DNA from: Methylobacterium haplocladii
Lineage (GTDB): Bacteria; Pseudomonadota; Alphaproteobacteria; Rhizobiales; Beijerinckiaceae
Length of the DNA stretch: 64,000 nt
Assembly: GCF_007992175.1 (NCBI RefSeq)
Contig: NZ_BJZT01000025.1
Coordinates: 1-64,000, forward strand
Direction of reading: 5' to 3'
Shown: piece after piece, positions 42,316-52,439 of the stretch
Layout: every line of letters begins with the position of its first letter
How positions within the stretch are numbered: position 1 is the stretch's first letter
Program-made: the position numbers and the translations under genes
The notes under the pieces: model-generated
What the model saw: the letters and a program-made list of their open reading frames with translations, nothing else
Databases searched by the model: none
Told to the model about the DNA's origin: nothing

Positions 42316-44496
42316 TCAAAAACGTCCCGCCAGCGTCAGCCGCACGGCCGTCGGCTCGACCGGATGGAAATGCCGGTCGGCGACACCCGCCGCGGCCTCG
42401 CCCGGCAAGCGGGACTCGTAGAAATAGGTGATCTGGTCGGCCTTCGCGTTGGTGAGGTTGAGGACGTCGAGGGCGAGGCTCATGCCGTTGTCGAAGTTGT
42501 AGCCGATGCGGCCGTTGAGGAGCGCGGTCGGCTTCGAGCGCACCGAATTGTCCTCGATCAGCGGGCGCGGTCCGAAATAGCGAAAGCGCATCGAGCCGAA
42601 CCAGCCGAGCGGCTCGCCGAAGGTAACGCCGGCCGAAGCGATGGTTGTGGGCGCCTCCGGGATGCGGCTGCCGGCGGGGTCGAATTCCGTGAAGCGGGCA
42701 TGCGTCACGGTGAGGTCGCCCTCGAGCGAGAGCCACGGGGTCACGGCGTAGCGGTTGGTCCACTCGACGCCATAGCGGCGGGTCGGGCGGCTCGGCTCGG
42801 TGGTGCCGCTGTCGCCCTGGAAGAGGTTTTCCGAGGCGAAATCGAGCTGGAACAGCGTGACCGTCGTCACAAGCCCGGGGAGCGAGGCGTTGCGGATGCC
42901 GATCTCGGAGCCGGTGGAGGGCACCAGGAAGGGCGAGCGCTGCAGGTTGAACAGGGGGCTCGACGGATCGACCGTCGCGGTGACGCCGCGGGCGTCGTTC
43001 GAGTGGAAGCCGCCGCCGTAATTCACGAAGAGTTCGGTGTCGAACCAAGGCCCGAGCACCAGCCCGAGCTTCGGATTGACGATGCCGTCCCGCGCCTTGC
43101 CGGAATTGGCGGGCGTGTCGGAGACGACGTCGGCGTAGTAGCCGTCGGCCCGGAAGCCGATACTGGTGCGCAGCCAGTCGGTCCATTTCACCCGGTTGTC
43201 GAAGTAGAAGGCGCCGCTCGACTCGAAGATCCGGTCGTCGAGGACGCCCGAGCGGAACTGCCGGTTGACGGTGTTGAACAGCCCGACGCGGATCGAGTCG
43301 GTGCGGGTCTGCACGCCGATCTCGTTCTCCATCGGCCGCCCGAACAGGTCGCCTTGGAAGATGTGCGCCACCTCACCGCCGCCGAGGATGCGCTGGTCGA
43401 GCTGGTGGAACTGGTCGCCGTTCACCGGATCGTTCAGGAAATAGGTGAAGTCGTTGAAGAGGTTTAGCTGCTGACGGATGACGTAGGCCGAAGCCCGCGT
43501 CACGCCGGTGTCGTCCGTCCCGCTCCAGCGGCCTGACAACGAAAATCGCGAAGAATCGCCGCCGTCGGTGGGGTTCAGCGTGCCGAAGCGGCCGATCAGG
43601 CCCTCGGAGACGGCGCGGGCCGGGATCTGATTGGTGGCGGTCCAGCGGCTGGCATAGGCCATGCCGGTGACGGCAAAACCGTCGAGCTGCGTGCCCTGGC
43701 TGTAGCGGACGACGCCGTTCACCTTGCGCAGCGCATCCGGCACGTCCCAGGGGCCGTCATAGACCTGGGCCTCGCCGGCTACGAGCAGATGGCCTTCGCC
43801 CAGGGGCGCCGAGGCGATGGTGAGGGCGCGCTTGTAGCCGAAGCTGCCGATCGAGGTCAGCGCGAGGTTCTTTTCGACGGTGTCGAGATAGTCGATCCGC
43901 ACCGAACCGGCGGAGGCGAAGTCGCCGTCGCGGGCGAAGTACGGTCCCTTGTGGAATTCGACGCCGGCGACGAGTTCTGGGATCAGGAAGTTGATGTCGG
44001 CATAGCCCTGAGCGTGGGCGTGGGTGCGCATGTTCACCGGCATGCCGTCGACGTGGATGGCGATGTCGGTGCCGTGATCGAGATTGAAGCCGCGCAGGAA
44101 GAACTGGTTGGCTTTGCCCTCGCCGGAATGCTGGGTGACGATGAGGCCGGGAACCGATTCCAGCACCTCGCCGGGGCGTGAGACCGGCCGGCTGTTCAGC
44201 GCCGCGCCGGAGATGGTGCCGGCGCTCGCCGAGTCGACATTGCGGAGCGCGCCGCCGATGCCGGAGACGCCGCTGATAGAGCCGGCGCTCGCCGCCGGCG
44301 CGCCGGACGATGTGGGGGCCGGGCCGGGCGCGCCTTCGCCCGCGACGGCGATCTCGTCGAGGCGGGCGTCCTCGGCTGCAGCCGGCACGGCGCAGGCGAG
44401 CAGGCCGAGTGCGGGCAGGGCGAAACGCGCCGCGCGGGGCAGCGTTGGGACGGGACGGAAAACCGACAAAGGAACCTCGGGCGACGGCAGTGGCAC
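42316..44496 (-). CDS. TonB-dependent outer-membrane receptor under a cobalamin riboswitch
   Basis: About 726 residues (GTG at 44496; a TTG at 44469 nearer the signal peptide is possible). Signal sequence AARFALPALGLLACAVPAAA. A TonB-box-like stretch (DARLDEIAVAGE) precedes the plug (SRPGEVLESVPGLIVTQHSG, NQFFLRGFNLDHGTDIAIHV), and the barrel ends HFHPVEPTAVRLTLAGRF with a terminal aromatic. The upstream riboswitch implies import of cobalamin, a corrinoid or cobalt. The plug subtype differs from E. coli BtuB, so I do not give that name. Confidence 0.85.
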   Translation of the reverse strand: MPLPSPEVPLSVFRPVPTLPRAARFALPALGLLACAVPAAAEDARLDEIAVAGEGAPGPAPTSSGAPAASAGSISGVSGIGGALRNVDSASAGTISGAALNSRPVSRPGEVLESVPGLIVTQHSGEGKANQFFLRGFNLDHGTDIAIHVDGMPVNMRTHAHAQGYADINFLIPELVAGVEFHKGPYFARDGDFASAGSVRIDYLDTVEKNLALTSIGSFGYKRALTIASAPLGEGHLLVAGEAQVYDGPWDVPDALRKVNGVVRYSQGTQLDGFAVTGMAYASRWTATNQIPARAVSEGLIGRFGTLNPTDGGDSSRFSLSGRWSGTDDTGVTRASAYVIRQQLNLFNDFTYFLNDPVNGDQFHQLDQRILGGGEVAHIFQGDLFGRPMENEIGVQTRTDSIRVGLFNTVNRQFRSGVLDDRIFESSGAFYFDNRVKWTDWLRTSIGFRADGYYADVVSDTPANSGKARDGIVNPKLGLVLGPWFDTELFVNYGGGFHSNDARGVTATVDPSSPLFNLQRSPFLVPSTGSEIGIRNASLPGLVTTVTLFQLDFASENLFQGDSGTTEPSRPTRRYGVEWTNRYAVTPWLSLEGDLTVTHARFTEFDPAGSRIPEAPTTIASAGVTFGEPLGWFGSMRFRYFGPRPLIEDNSVRSKPTALLNGRIGYNFDNGMSLALDVLNLTNAKADQITYFYESRLPGEAAAGVADRHFHPVEPTAVRLTLAGRF

Positions 44497-44593
44497 GTCA
44501 CCGCGAACGAGGTCGTTTCACGCGCAGTCGAGCGCGTGTCCGGACACCCGCCGGAGCACCCCGCCCGACGCGTTTCGCGTGTGACCACGACTG

Positions 44594-44757
44594 ACGGCAG
44601 GTCTCCTGGCTCGCGGGTCGCTGCCTTCCAACCGTCTTCCCGGGCGAGGAACCCAGTGACATCGGTGGCGGAAGGCTCGCCGCTTACAGTTGCGGGGGCA
44701 GCCGCGGCATCGGGACGAACCCTCACCGCGTTCCCTTTTGATCCCCGAGGGGAACCG
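44594..44757 (-). promoter_or_regulatory. Cobalamin riboswitch (B12 element)
   Basis: On the minus strand the conserved order is present: AAAAGGGAACGCGGTGAGG, then GGCTGCCCCCGCAACTGTAA (the B12 box core), a GTCACTGG segment with CCGGGAAGACGG, and GCGAGCCAGGAGACCTGCC at the 3' end. It ends about 100 bases before the TonB receptor start, as expected for repression of translation or transcription by adenosylcobalamin. Confidence 0.93.
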
Positions 44758-44847
44758 TCACGGCCGAGCTAGCGCTCCGGCTGCAGCGCCGTCAACGGCG
44801 GGGTGCGAACAAGAAGCGGGCGTCGCGTCCGGGCCACAGGGGAGGCT

Positions 44848-44939
44848 GTCATTGCGAGCCTAAGCGAAGCAATCCAGGGCCACGGACACGACGTCGCGGG
44901 TGGGGCCCTGGATCGCTTCGCTGCGCTCGCGATGACGGC
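44848..44939. repeat. Interspersed palindromic repeat, family B copy 4
   Basis: GTCATTGCGAGCCTAAGCGA...CCAGGGCC and GGCCCTGGATCGCTTCGCTG...GATGACGG. It lies between the riboswitch and the next receptor gene. Confidence 0.8.
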
Positions 44940-44996
44940 GGCGCCTTGCTCGATCGCCAATCTGCCCCGCCAGTTCCCGGGCGGGGAGCCATCATC

Positions 44997-47285
44997 TCAC
45001 CACTTGTAGGCGACGCTCGCCATCACGCGGCGGGCTTCGCCGTAGTAGCAGGAGTTCTCCGACTGGCAGGAGGAGACGAAGCGGCGGTCGCCGATGTTCG
45101 CGGCGGTGATGGCCGCCCGCCAGTGGGCATCCCAAGTGTAGTGCACGGTGGCGTCGAACAGGACGTATTCCGGCACCTTGAGCGTGTTGAGCGCATTGGC
45201 GAAGGAACTGCCGACGTAACGCACGCCGCCGCCGAAGCCGAAGCCGCGGAAGTCGCCCACCGGGATCGTGTAGTCGGCGAAGATCGACGCGAAGGTCTCC
45301 GGCACGTTCGTCGGCGTCTTGCCGCGCAGCACCGCGAGGTTCGGATCGTTCAGCTTCGTGTACTCGAGATCGTAGTGGGTGACCGCTGCGACCACGTTGA
45401 GGCCGTCGAAGAGGTTGGCCACGAACTGGGCCTCGACGCCCTTCGACTCGACTGTGCCGAGCTGCGTCGTGCCGAAGCCGATCACCACCGGGATCGGCGG
45501 ATTGTTGCGCACGAGATCGAACGCCGCCACGGTCAGGAAGTAGCCCTGGCCGACGGGCTCGAACTTGAGGCCGACCTCGACCTGTTCGCCCTTGTCCGGC
45601 TTGAGTGCGCCACCGGTGATCACGTCCGGCCCGATCTGAGGCTGGAACGAGGTCGAATAGGCGACATACGGAGCGAGACCGAAGTCGAAATTGTAGATCG
45701 CCGCGATACGGCCGGTCAGCGCCTGATCGCTTCGCCTGGTGCTGGCGGACGGGGTGAGGCGGTCGTTGACGTCGCTTTGGGCGAAGTCCTGACGCAGGCC
45801 GCCGACCAGGCTCAGATTGTTGGTCAGCTTGATCTGGTCCTGGGCGTAGAGGCCGATCTGGCTGAAGGAATCGACGTTGATGAGATAGGGCGAAGTCCGT
45901 CCCGCGATCTGGCCGTAGACCGGATTGATGATGCTCAGGGCCGGGACGGCATAGAAGTTCGGGAAGTTCGTGCCCTGGTTGTCGTGCAGGGTGTAGTTCT
46001 TGTAATCGACGCCGAAGATCACGTCGTGCAGGAACAGGCCGTCCGAGAAACGGGCCTCGGCTTGGTTGTCGACCTGGAACAGGCCGACCTTCGACTGCGT
46101 GGCGAACTGGTAGCGGGCAAGTTGCGTCTGCGCCGCGTCGGCATAGCCGGACTGACCGATGTAGGAGTTCTGGGTACCGTCGCTGAACGAGTAGCGGAGG
46201 TTCTGGCGGATGGTCCAAGTCTCGTCGAAGGCGTGCTCGAACTCGTAGCCGGCAAAAGCCTGCTCGCGCTGGAACGAGTTGATCCGCGGGTCTCCGACAT
46301 TGAGCGAGCGGTCGATGCGCAGGCCGCTGGCATTGGGGCGCACGGTGCCGGAATAGGGCAGGAAGTTCGCGGTGACGGCCGTGGAATCGCGCTGGTAGCT
46401 CGTCAGGATCGTGAAGGCGGTGCCCGCATCCGGCCGGTAGGTGATCGCCGGCGCGATATAGAGGCGATCGGCATCGGCACCGTCGACCTGCGTGCCGCCC
46501 TGACGGCCGATACCGGTGAGGCGATAGAACCAGTGTCCCGAATCGTCGGCCGGGCCGCCGAAATCGAAGGCGCCGTAGACCTGCCCGAAGGAGCCGCCGC
46601 CGACCTCGACATAGCCGAACGGCACCGTCGTCGGCCGCTTGGTGATCTGGTTGATCAGGCCGCCGGGATTGCCGGCGCCGAACAGTACGGCGGACGGGCC
46701 GCGCAGCACCTCGATGCGCTCCAGCCCGAAGGTCTCGACCTTGAAGGTGCCGAAACCGTAGTTCAGCAGCTGCAGGCCATCCTTGTAGATGCCGTAGTCG
46801 CTGGCGACGAAGCCGCGCAGCGTGAAATAGTCGACGCGCTGGTCGGCGCCGAAGGTGCCGGAATAGATACCCGCCGTGTATTGCGTGGCCTGGGTCAGGG
46901 TGGTGGCGCCCTGCGCCTGGATCTGCTCGCGGCCGATCACCGAGATCGATTGCGGGGTCTCGATCAGCGGCGTGTCGGTCTTGGTCGCGGTGGCGGAGCG
47001 GGTGGCGACGTAGCCGTCGATCGGCCCCTTCGGGTCCTCGCGCGGGATCCGGCCGTCGGCGCCGGGGCGGGTCACGGTCCCGGCAGTGCGGCCGACGCCG
47101 CTGCTGTCGACGGGCCGGACGCCGTTGGCCTGACCCTCGACCGCGATCTCGTCGAGCCGGGCGGCGCTCTGCGCGTGGACCTGTGTGACCGCCAGGGTGC
47201 TGACCCCGGCGAGCAGCACGGCGAGCCCTGCCGTCCTGCGATGACGGCGCGAGCCGACGAACGATGTCCCTGGATCCATACGCAT
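44997..47285 (-). CDS. TonB-dependent siderophore-type receptor
   Basis: 762 residues; ATG at 47285 with GGAGG five bases upstream. Signal peptide TAGLAVLLAGVSTLAVTQVH, then an ARLDEIAVEGQ TonB-box region, the plug (ETPQSISVIGREQIQAQGAT, FTLRGFVASDYGIYKDGLQL, ERIEVLRGPSAVLFGAGNPG) and a 22-strand barrel ending EARRVMASVAYKW. This is the FhuA/FpvA siderophore subfamily. A pair of cysteines near the C-terminus (SSCQSENSCYYG) is seen in FhuA-like proteins. It is divergent from the sulfonate operon. Ferric-siderophore uptake is likely; a sulfur-compound role by context cannot be excluded. Confidence 0.9.
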   Translation of the reverse strand: MRMDPGTSFVGSRRHRRTAGLAVLLAGVSTLAVTQVHAQSAARLDEIAVEGQANGVRPVDSSGVGRTAGTVTRPGADGRIPREDPKGPIDGYVATRSATATKTDTPLIETPQSISVIGREQIQAQGATTLTQATQYTAGIYSGTFGADQRVDYFTLRGFVASDYGIYKDGLQLLNYGFGTFKVETFGLERIEVLRGPSAVLFGAGNPGGLINQITKRPTTVPFGYVEVGGGSFGQVYGAFDFGGPADDSGHWFYRLTGIGRQGGTQVDGADADRLYIAPAITYRPDAGTAFTILTSYQRDSTAVTANFLPYSGTVRPNASGLRIDRSLNVGDPRINSFQREQAFAGYEFEHAFDETWTIRQNLRYSFSDGTQNSYIGQSGYADAAQTQLARYQFATQSKVGLFQVDNQAEARFSDGLFLHDVIFGVDYKNYTLHDNQGTNFPNFYAVPALSIINPVYGQIAGRTSPYLINVDSFSQIGLYAQDQIKLTNNLSLVGGLRQDFAQSDVNDRLTPSASTRRSDQALTGRIAAIYNFDFGLAPYVAYSTSFQPQIGPDVITGGALKPDKGEQVEVGLKFEPVGQGYFLTVAAFDLVRNNPPIPVVIGFGTTQLGTVESKGVEAQFVANLFDGLNVVAAVTHYDLEYTKLNDPNLAVLRGKTPTNVPETFASIFADYTIPVGDFRGFGFGGGVRYVGSSFANALNTLKVPEYVLFDATVHYTWDAHWRAAITAANIGDRRFVSSCQSENSCYYGEARRVMASVAYKW

Positions 47286-47801
47286 GACAGCCTCCATCGG
47301 CGCGCGCAAACGCCCGCGTTCGGACGCGCGACACGCCGCGCCCGGTGCTTGTTTAGAATAATGATAAGATGCTGATTTGTTTCAGCTTTTGATGACCTGA
47401 GCTTTAATCTTGCGGCAACGCTTCGGCAACGCACGCACAGATTGAATTCTGCATACGTGACGGTTCTGCAACAGATCGTCGGGCGGTCGGACCCGGGAGG
47501 GCCGGGTGAGAAAATTCTCTGTGGCGGCAACTGCGTGGAAGAGTTTTCGCGGCCATGGCCGCCATTACGCAAGATCAGTTTATTGACCTCACAAGTCTTG
47601 CGGCAATATTATCCCGAAGATTGGGCGATCGCTTCGAACGAACGACGCTCTTCTTCTCTTTCTAGAACGCCCTGCCGTACCGCCGATCGCGGGTTTGTCG
47701 TGACGACATCCCCGGCCGGCGCGCTGGTAAGGCGTCCGTCATTCAAGAGGCCGATCACACCCGATGACGTCCCCCACCCAATCTCCTGCGGGCCTCCGCT
47801 G
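47286..47801. promoter_or_regulatory. Divergent control region between the siderophore receptor and the sulfonate operon
   Basis: 516 bases without a supported gene. AT-rich DNA at 47350-47410 contains TTTAGAATAATGATAAGA (47352-47369), which carries the TTTAGAA half of an Irr/ICE-type iron box about 67 bases before the receptor; the second half is degenerate. The region next to ssuE is GC-rich. Confidence 0.35.
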
Positions 47802-48368
47802 ATGGCGGTCCGCATCGTCGCCTTCTCCGGCAACACGCACCGGCCCTCGCGCACCCGCGCCCTGGTGGAGGCTGTGGCGACGGAGGTCGCCCGGCTCCGC
47901 AACGTCGACCTCAAGATCTTCGATCTGGTCGATGCCGGGACGGGCATCGCGGTGGCGAGCCGCGACGCCCTGCCGTTGCCGGCCGCGCGGATCGTCGAAG
48001 CGATCGAGGGGGCCGACGCGCTCATCGTCGGCTCACCGGTCTACAAGGGCGCCTATAGCGGATTGTTCAAACACCTCATCGACTTCGTCCATCCCGAAGC
48101 GCTCGTCGGCAAACCCGTGGTGCTCGCTGCCACCGGCGGGGGGCCGCGCCACGCGCTCGTCGTCGAGCATGCGCTGCGTCCGCTCTTCGGATTCTTCTCG
48201 GCCCAGACCGTGCCGACCTCGGTCTATGCCGGCGACACCGAGATCGTGGACGGCCGGGTCTCCGACGCCATCGTGCTGGAACGCGTCGCCCGGGCCGCCG
48301 CCGAGCTCGACGTGCTGCTCGACCTCGACCTCCGGCAGAGCGATCCCCGGATCGCCGCCGCCCGCTGA
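47802..48368 (+). CDS. ssuE: NAD(P)H-dependent FMN reductase, SsuE/MsuE family
   Basis: 188 residues. The flavodoxin-like fold opens VRIVAFSGNTHRPSRTRALV, with ADALIVGSPVYKGAYSGLFK and HLIDFVHPEALVGKPVVLAA typical of SsuE/MsuE. It supplies FMNH2 to the sulfonate monooxygenase SsuD. ATG at 47802 gives the family start, though no strong ribosome site is visible. First gene of the plus-strand sulfonate operon. Confidence 0.9.
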   Translation: MAVRIVAFSGNTHRPSRTRALVEAVATEVARLRNVDLKIFDLVDAGTGIAVASRDALPLPAARIVEAIEGADALIVGSPVYKGAYSGLFKHLIDFVHPEALVGKPVVLAATGGGPRHALVVEHALRPLFGFFSAQTVPTSVYAGDTEIVDGRVSDAIVLERVARAAAELDVLLDLDLRQSDPRIAAAR

Positions 48369-48380
48369 GATCCGCGCCGC

Positions 48381-49337
48381 ATGATCACCCGACGCCTCGC
48401 TGTCGCCGGCGCCCTCGCGGCCGCCCTGCCGATCCCGGCCCGAGCGGGGGACGGCGCGGTGCTGCGCGTCGGCTACCAGAAGAACGGCATCCTCGCCGTC
48501 GCCAAGGAGCAGGGCGCCATCGAGGCGCGCCTGAAGACCCTCGGCGTCGGCGTGACCTGGGTCGAGTTCTCCTACGGGCCGCCGCTCCTGGAGGCGCTGA
48601 GCCTCGGCAGCATCGATTTCGGCCAGACCGGCGATGCTCCGCCGATCTTCGCGCAGGCAGCGAAGGCGAACCTCGTCTACGCCGCGGCCCAGCCGAACGG
48701 CGGCTCGGGCTCGGCGATCCTTCTGCCGAAGGGCTCGACCATCCAGAGCCTCGCCGACCTCAAGGGCCGGCGCGTCGCCTTCGCCAAGGGATCGAGCGCG
48801 CACAACTTCACCATCGCCGCCCTGGAGAAGGCGGGCCTCGGCTACGCGGACATCGAGCCGGTGACGCTGGCCCCGGCCGACGGCGCGGCCGCCTTCGCCC
48901 GCGGCGCCGTCGATGCCTGGACGGTTTGGGACCCGTACTTCGCCATCGCCGAGACGGGGGAGGGCGTGCGGATCCTGGCGCAGGCCTCCGAGATCACGCC
49001 GACCAACAATTTCTTCCTGGCGAACCGCACGGCGATCGAGGCCAACCCGGAGCGTGTGACCGCAGCGATCGAAGCCCTCGGCGGCGTTGCCGCGTGGTGC
49101 GAGGCGAACCGCGGCGAAGTCGCAAAAAGCCTGTCGCGGATCACCGGCGTGCCCCTGCCGGCAACCGAGCGCACGGTCGGCCGCATCCGCTACGTGATCG
49201 CGCCGATGAGCGCGCAGGTCACCGCCGAGCAGCAGCGCATCGCCGACCGCTTCCACGGCCTCAAGATCATTCCGCGGGCGATCCGCGTCGCCGACATCGT
49301 CTGGACGCCGCCGGGCGTCCCGCGCAGCAACGGGTAG
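48381..49337 (+). CDS. ssuA: Aliphatic sulfonate ABC transporter binding protein (copy 1)
   Basis: 318 residues with a signal peptide (MITRRLAVAGALAAALPIPA, then RAG). SsuA features: VLRVGYQKNGILAVAKEQGA, EFSYGPPLLEALSLGSIDFG, GDAPPIFAQAAKANLVYAAA, GAVDAWTVWDPYFAIAE. Periplasmic capture of alkanesulfonates for the SsuC/SsuB transporter encoded directly downstream. It is separated from ssuE by 12 bases. Confidence 0.93.
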   Translation: MITRRLAVAGALAAALPIPARAGDGAVLRVGYQKNGILAVAKEQGAIEARLKTLGVGVTWVEFSYGPPLLEALSLGSIDFGQTGDAPPIFAQAAKANLVYAAAQPNGGSGSAILLPKGSTIQSLADLKGRRVAFAKGSSAHNFTIAALEKAGLGYADIEPVTLAPADGAAAFARGAVDAWTVWDPYFAIAETGEGVRILAQASEITPTNNFFLANRTAIEANPERVTAAIEALGGVAAWCEANRGEVAKSLSRITGVPLPATERTVGRIRYVIAPMSAQVTAEQQRIADRFHGLKIIPRAIRVADIVWTPPGVPRSNG

Positions 49338-49341
49338 CCGC

Positions 49342-50184
49342 ATGGCCGATTCCGCCCTTCCCGCCCTCGCCCGCAGCGCCGCAGCCCGGCCCGCGCGCCC
49401 GGCAGCGCGTATGCCGCGCTGGCTGGACCCGAGCCGGCTGATCCCCTGGCTCGTCCCGGCGGCGATCATCCTGGGCTGGCAGGTCGCAGGCTCCACCGGC
49501 CTCGTCTCGACCCGGTTCATGCCCGCCCCCCTCGACGTCGTGCGGGCCGGCTGGAGCGCGGCGCAGACCGGCGAGCTCTGGGTCAACCTCTGGGTCAGCT
49601 TTTTGCGCGCCTTGGCGGGCTTCGTGGTCGGCGGCGGCATCGGCCTCGCCTTCGGACTGGCCAACGGCCTCTCGAAACTCTCCGAAAAGCTCACCGACAC
49701 GACGCTGCAGATGGTGCGCAACGTGCCCCACCTGTCGCTGATCCCGCTGGTGATCCTGTGGTTCGGCATCGACGAGGGCGCGAAGCTGTTTCTCGTGGCG
49801 CTCGGCGTGTTCTTCCCGATCTACGCCAACACGCTGCACGGCATCCGCTCGGTCGATCCGCAGCTCATCGAGATGGGCCGGGTCTACGGCATGAACCGCC
49901 GCGAACTCTTCTGGCGCGTGGTGCTGCCGGGCGCGCTGCCCTCGATCTTCGTCGGCCTGCGCTACGGCCTCGGTATCATGTGGCTGACGCTCATCGTCGC
50001 CGAGACGATCTCGGCCAATTCCGGTCTCGGCTACATGGCCATGCAGGCGCGCGAGTTCATGCTCGTCGACGTCGTGGTGCTGGCGATCCTGATCTACGCC
50101 CTGCTCGGCAAGGTCGCCGATAGCCTGACCCGCCTCCTCGAGCGCACCTGCCTCGCCTGGAACCCGGCCTACCGCAACGGCTGA
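49342..50184 (+). CDS. ssuC: Aliphatic sulfonate ABC transporter permease
   Basis: 280 residues and six membrane helices. LIPWLVPAAIILGWQVAGST starts the membrane part, and the ATPase-coupling loop is EMGRVYGMNRRELFWRVVLP. VPHLSLIPLVILWFGIDEGA is the family signature. It follows ssuA by four bases and precedes ssuB after a family A repeat. Confidence 0.93.
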   Translation: MADSALPALARSAAARPARPAARMPRWLDPSRLIPWLVPAAIILGWQVAGSTGLVSTRFMPAPLDVVRAGWSAAQTGELWVNLWVSFLRALAGFVVGGGIGLAFGLANGLSKLSEKLTDTTLQMVRNVPHLSLIPLVILWFGIDEGAKLFLVALGVFFPIYANTLHGIRSVDPQLIEMGRVYGMNRRELFWRVVLPGALPSIFVGLRYGLGIMWLTLIVAETISANSGLGYMAMQAREFMLVDVVVLAILIYALLGKVADSLTRLLERTCLAWNPAYRNG

Positions 50185-50228
50185 ACTTGGCACTTCTTCA
50201 TGCGAGATCCGATGGTCGCCCCTCTCCC

Positions 50229-50363
50229 GTCATTCCGGGGCTCGCCGAAGGCGAGAACCCGGAATCCAGAACCGCAGGAGCATCAGACACTTCACGTCAC
50301 CGCAAATGCGAGAAGCGCTGGCGGTTCTGGATTCCGGGCTCCACTGCGCGGCCCCGGAATGAC
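50229..50363. repeat. Interspersed palindromic repeat, family A copy 3
   Basis: GTCATTCCGGGGCTCGCC...GCGGCCCCGGAATGAC outer arms, with inner AACCCGGAATCCAGAACC / GGTTCTGGATTCCGGGCT. It lies inside the ssu operon between ssuC and ssuB. Confidence 0.85.
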
Positions 50364-50420
50364 GGCCTCCGATGCTGACCCCGACAGCGTATTAGCCCGA
50401 TCCTCCAACCTGAAATCCCA

Positions 50421-51230
50421 ATGACCGCGAGCAGCGCCCTGAGCTTCGAGACAGTGACCGAGACCGCACGCACGCCGAGCCGTCCGGCGACCGGCCGCGC
50501 GCTCTCCGTCACGCTGCGGCGCCTGACCAAGGCGTTCGACGGCGGCGAGCCGGTGATCCGCGGGCTCGACCTGCACATGCCGGCCGGGCAGTTCGTCGCC
50601 ATCGTCGGCCGCTCCGGCTGCGGCAAGAGCACCCTGCTGCGGCTGATCCTCGGCCTCGAGGAGCCGAGTGCGGGCCGGATTTCGCTGGACGGCCGCGAGA
50701 GCCGGGACACCGGCGCATTGCGACGCATCATGTTCCAGGAGCCGCGGCTGCTGCCCTGGGCGCGGGTCGTCGACAACGTCGCGGTCGGGCTCGGCCGCGA
50801 GGGCAGCCGGGCCGAGCGGCGCGAGCGCGCCCGGGAGGCGCTCGACGAGGTCGGACTGACGCCGAAGGCCGACGAGTGGCCCGCCACCCTCTCCGGCGGC
50901 CAGCGCCAGCGAGTGGCCCTCGCGCGTGCCCTCGTCAGCCGGCCGGCCCTGCTGGCCCTCGACGAGCCCCTCGGCGCGCTCGACGCCCTCACGCGCATCG
51001 AGATGCAGGCGATGATCGAGCGCATCCGCATCGAACAGGGGTTCACCGCGATCCTGGTGACCCACGACGTCGGCGAGGCCGTGGCGCTCGCCGACCGCAT
51101 CCTGGTGATCGAGGACGGCGCGGTCGCCCTCGACGTCGACGTGGACGCCCCCCGTCCGCGACGGCGCGGCGACCCCGACCTCGCGGCGCTCGAAGGCCGC
51201 ATCCTCGATCAGCTACTTGCGTGCGCCTGA
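50421..51230 (+). CDS. ssuB: Aliphatic sulfonate ABC transporter ATPase
   Basis: 269 residues. Walker [15 protein letters not shown], signature [20 protein letters not shown], Walker [13 protein letters not shown] and the switch [18 protein letters not shown] are intact. [17 protein letters not shown] is the SsuB/TauB Q-loop. It pairs with SsuC. Thr/Ser-rich extra N-terminus of about 30 residues. Confidence 0.93.
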   Translation: MTASSALSFETVTETARTPSRPATGRALSVTLRRLTKAFDGGEPVIRGLDLHMPAGQFVAIVGRSGCGKSTLLRLILGLEEPSAGRISLDGRESRDTGALRRIMFQEPRLLPWARVVDNVAVGLGREGSRAERRERAREALDEVGLTPKADEWPATLSGGQRQRVALARALVSRPALLALDEPLGALDALTRIEMQAMIERIRIEQGFTAILVTHDVGEAVALADRILVIEDGAVALDVDVDAPRPRRRGDPDLAALEGRILDQLLACA

Positions 51231-51256
51231 CGCGCCCCAACCATTCGGAGACACCG

Positions 51257-52432
51257 ATGAGCGCATCCACCGACGGAAAGACCGACGTCCTCTGGTTCCT
51301 GCCGACCCACGGCGACGGCCGCTATCTCGGCGCGTCGGAGGGCGCCCGCGACGTCTCCCTCGACTACCTCCGCCAGATCGCCCAGGCCTCGGACGATCTC
51401 GGCTATTACGGCGTGCTGCTGCCGACCGGCCGGTCCTGCGAGGATTCCTGGGTGATCGCCTCGGCGCTCGCCCCGCTGACCAAGCGGCTGCGCTTCCTCG
51501 TGGCCGTGCGCCCCGGCCTGCAGGAGCCGTCCGTCGCCGCGCGCATGGCCGCGACGCTGGACCGGATCTCCGACGGACGCCTCCTCATCAACGTCGTCAC
51601 CGGCGGCGACCCCGTCGAGCTCAAGGGCGACGGCGTGTTTCTCGCCCATGACGAGCGCTACGAGGTCACGGACGAGTTCCTGACGATCTGGCGCGGGCTG
51701 ATGGCCGGGGAGACCGTGACGTTCGCGGGCAAGCACCTCAGATGCGAGAACGGCCGCGTGATCTTCCGGCCGGTGCAGGACCCGTATCCGCCGCTGTATT
51801 TCGGCGGCTCGTCGCCCGCCGGCATCGAGGTCGCGGCCGACCATTGCGAGGTGTATTTGACCTGGGGCGAACCCCCGGCCGGCGTCGCCGAAAAGATCGC
51901 CAAGGCCCGCGAGGCCGCGGAGAAGCGTGGCAAAAAATTCTCCTACGGCATCCGGCTGCACGTCATCGTGCGCGAGACCGAGAGCGAGGCCTGGGCGGAA
52001 GCGGAAAAGCTGATCTCGCGGCTCGACGACGCCACCATCGCCAAGGCGCAGGAAACCCTGAAGCGCCAGGATTCCGTCGGCCAGAGCCGGATGATGGCGC
52101 TGCACGGCGGCGACAAGAGCAAGCTCGTCGTCTCGCCGAACCTCTGGGCCGGCGTCGGCCTCGTCAGGGGAGGGGCCGGCACGGCTTTGGTCGGCTCGGC
52201 GGATCAGGTCGCCGACCGGATGAAGGAGTACATCGACCTCGGCATCGACCGCTTCATCCTCTCCGGCTACCCCCACCTCGAAGAGGCCTACCGCTTCGCC
52301 GAGCTGGTGTTTCCCAAGCTCCCTTTGCGGGCGACCACCGGCGCGCCGCGCTCGGGCGCGCCGAACAACGGGCCGTTCGGCGAAGTCATCGCCAACGACA
52401 TCGTCCCGACCCGCCGGATCAGTGCGCACTGA
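51257..52432 (+). CDS. ssuD: FMNH2-dependent alkanesulfonate monooxygenase
   Basis: 391 residues. The start at 51257 has GGAG ahead. Bacterial-luciferase fold: [15 protein letters not shown] at the N-terminus (active-site His), [18 protein letters not shown] with the mobile Cys of Ssu[21 protein letters not shown], and the insertion ending with [20 protein letters not shown]. It cleaves alkanesulfonates to aldehyde and sulfite using FMNH2 from SsuE. Fifth gene of the ssu operon. Confidence 0.96.
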   Translation: MSASTDGKTDVLWFLPTHGDGRYLGASEGARDVSLDYLRQIAQASDDLGYYGVLLPTGRSCEDSWVIASALAPLTKRLRFLVAVRPGLQEPSVAARMAATLDRISDGRLLINVVTGGDPVELKGDGVFLAHDERYEVTDEFLTIWRGLMAGETVTFAGKHLRCENGRVIFRPVQDPYPPLYFGGSSPAGIEVAADHCEVYLTWGEPPAGVAEKIAKAREAAEKRGKKFSYGIRLHVIVRETESEAWAEAEKLISRLDDATIAKAQETLKRQDSVGQSRMMALHGGDKSKLVVSPNLWAGVGLVRGGAGTALVGSADQVADRMKEYIDLGIDRFILSGYPHLEEAYRFAELVFPKLPLRATTGAPRSGAPNNGPFGEVIANDIVPTRRISAH

Positions 52433-52439
52433 CCACCGC

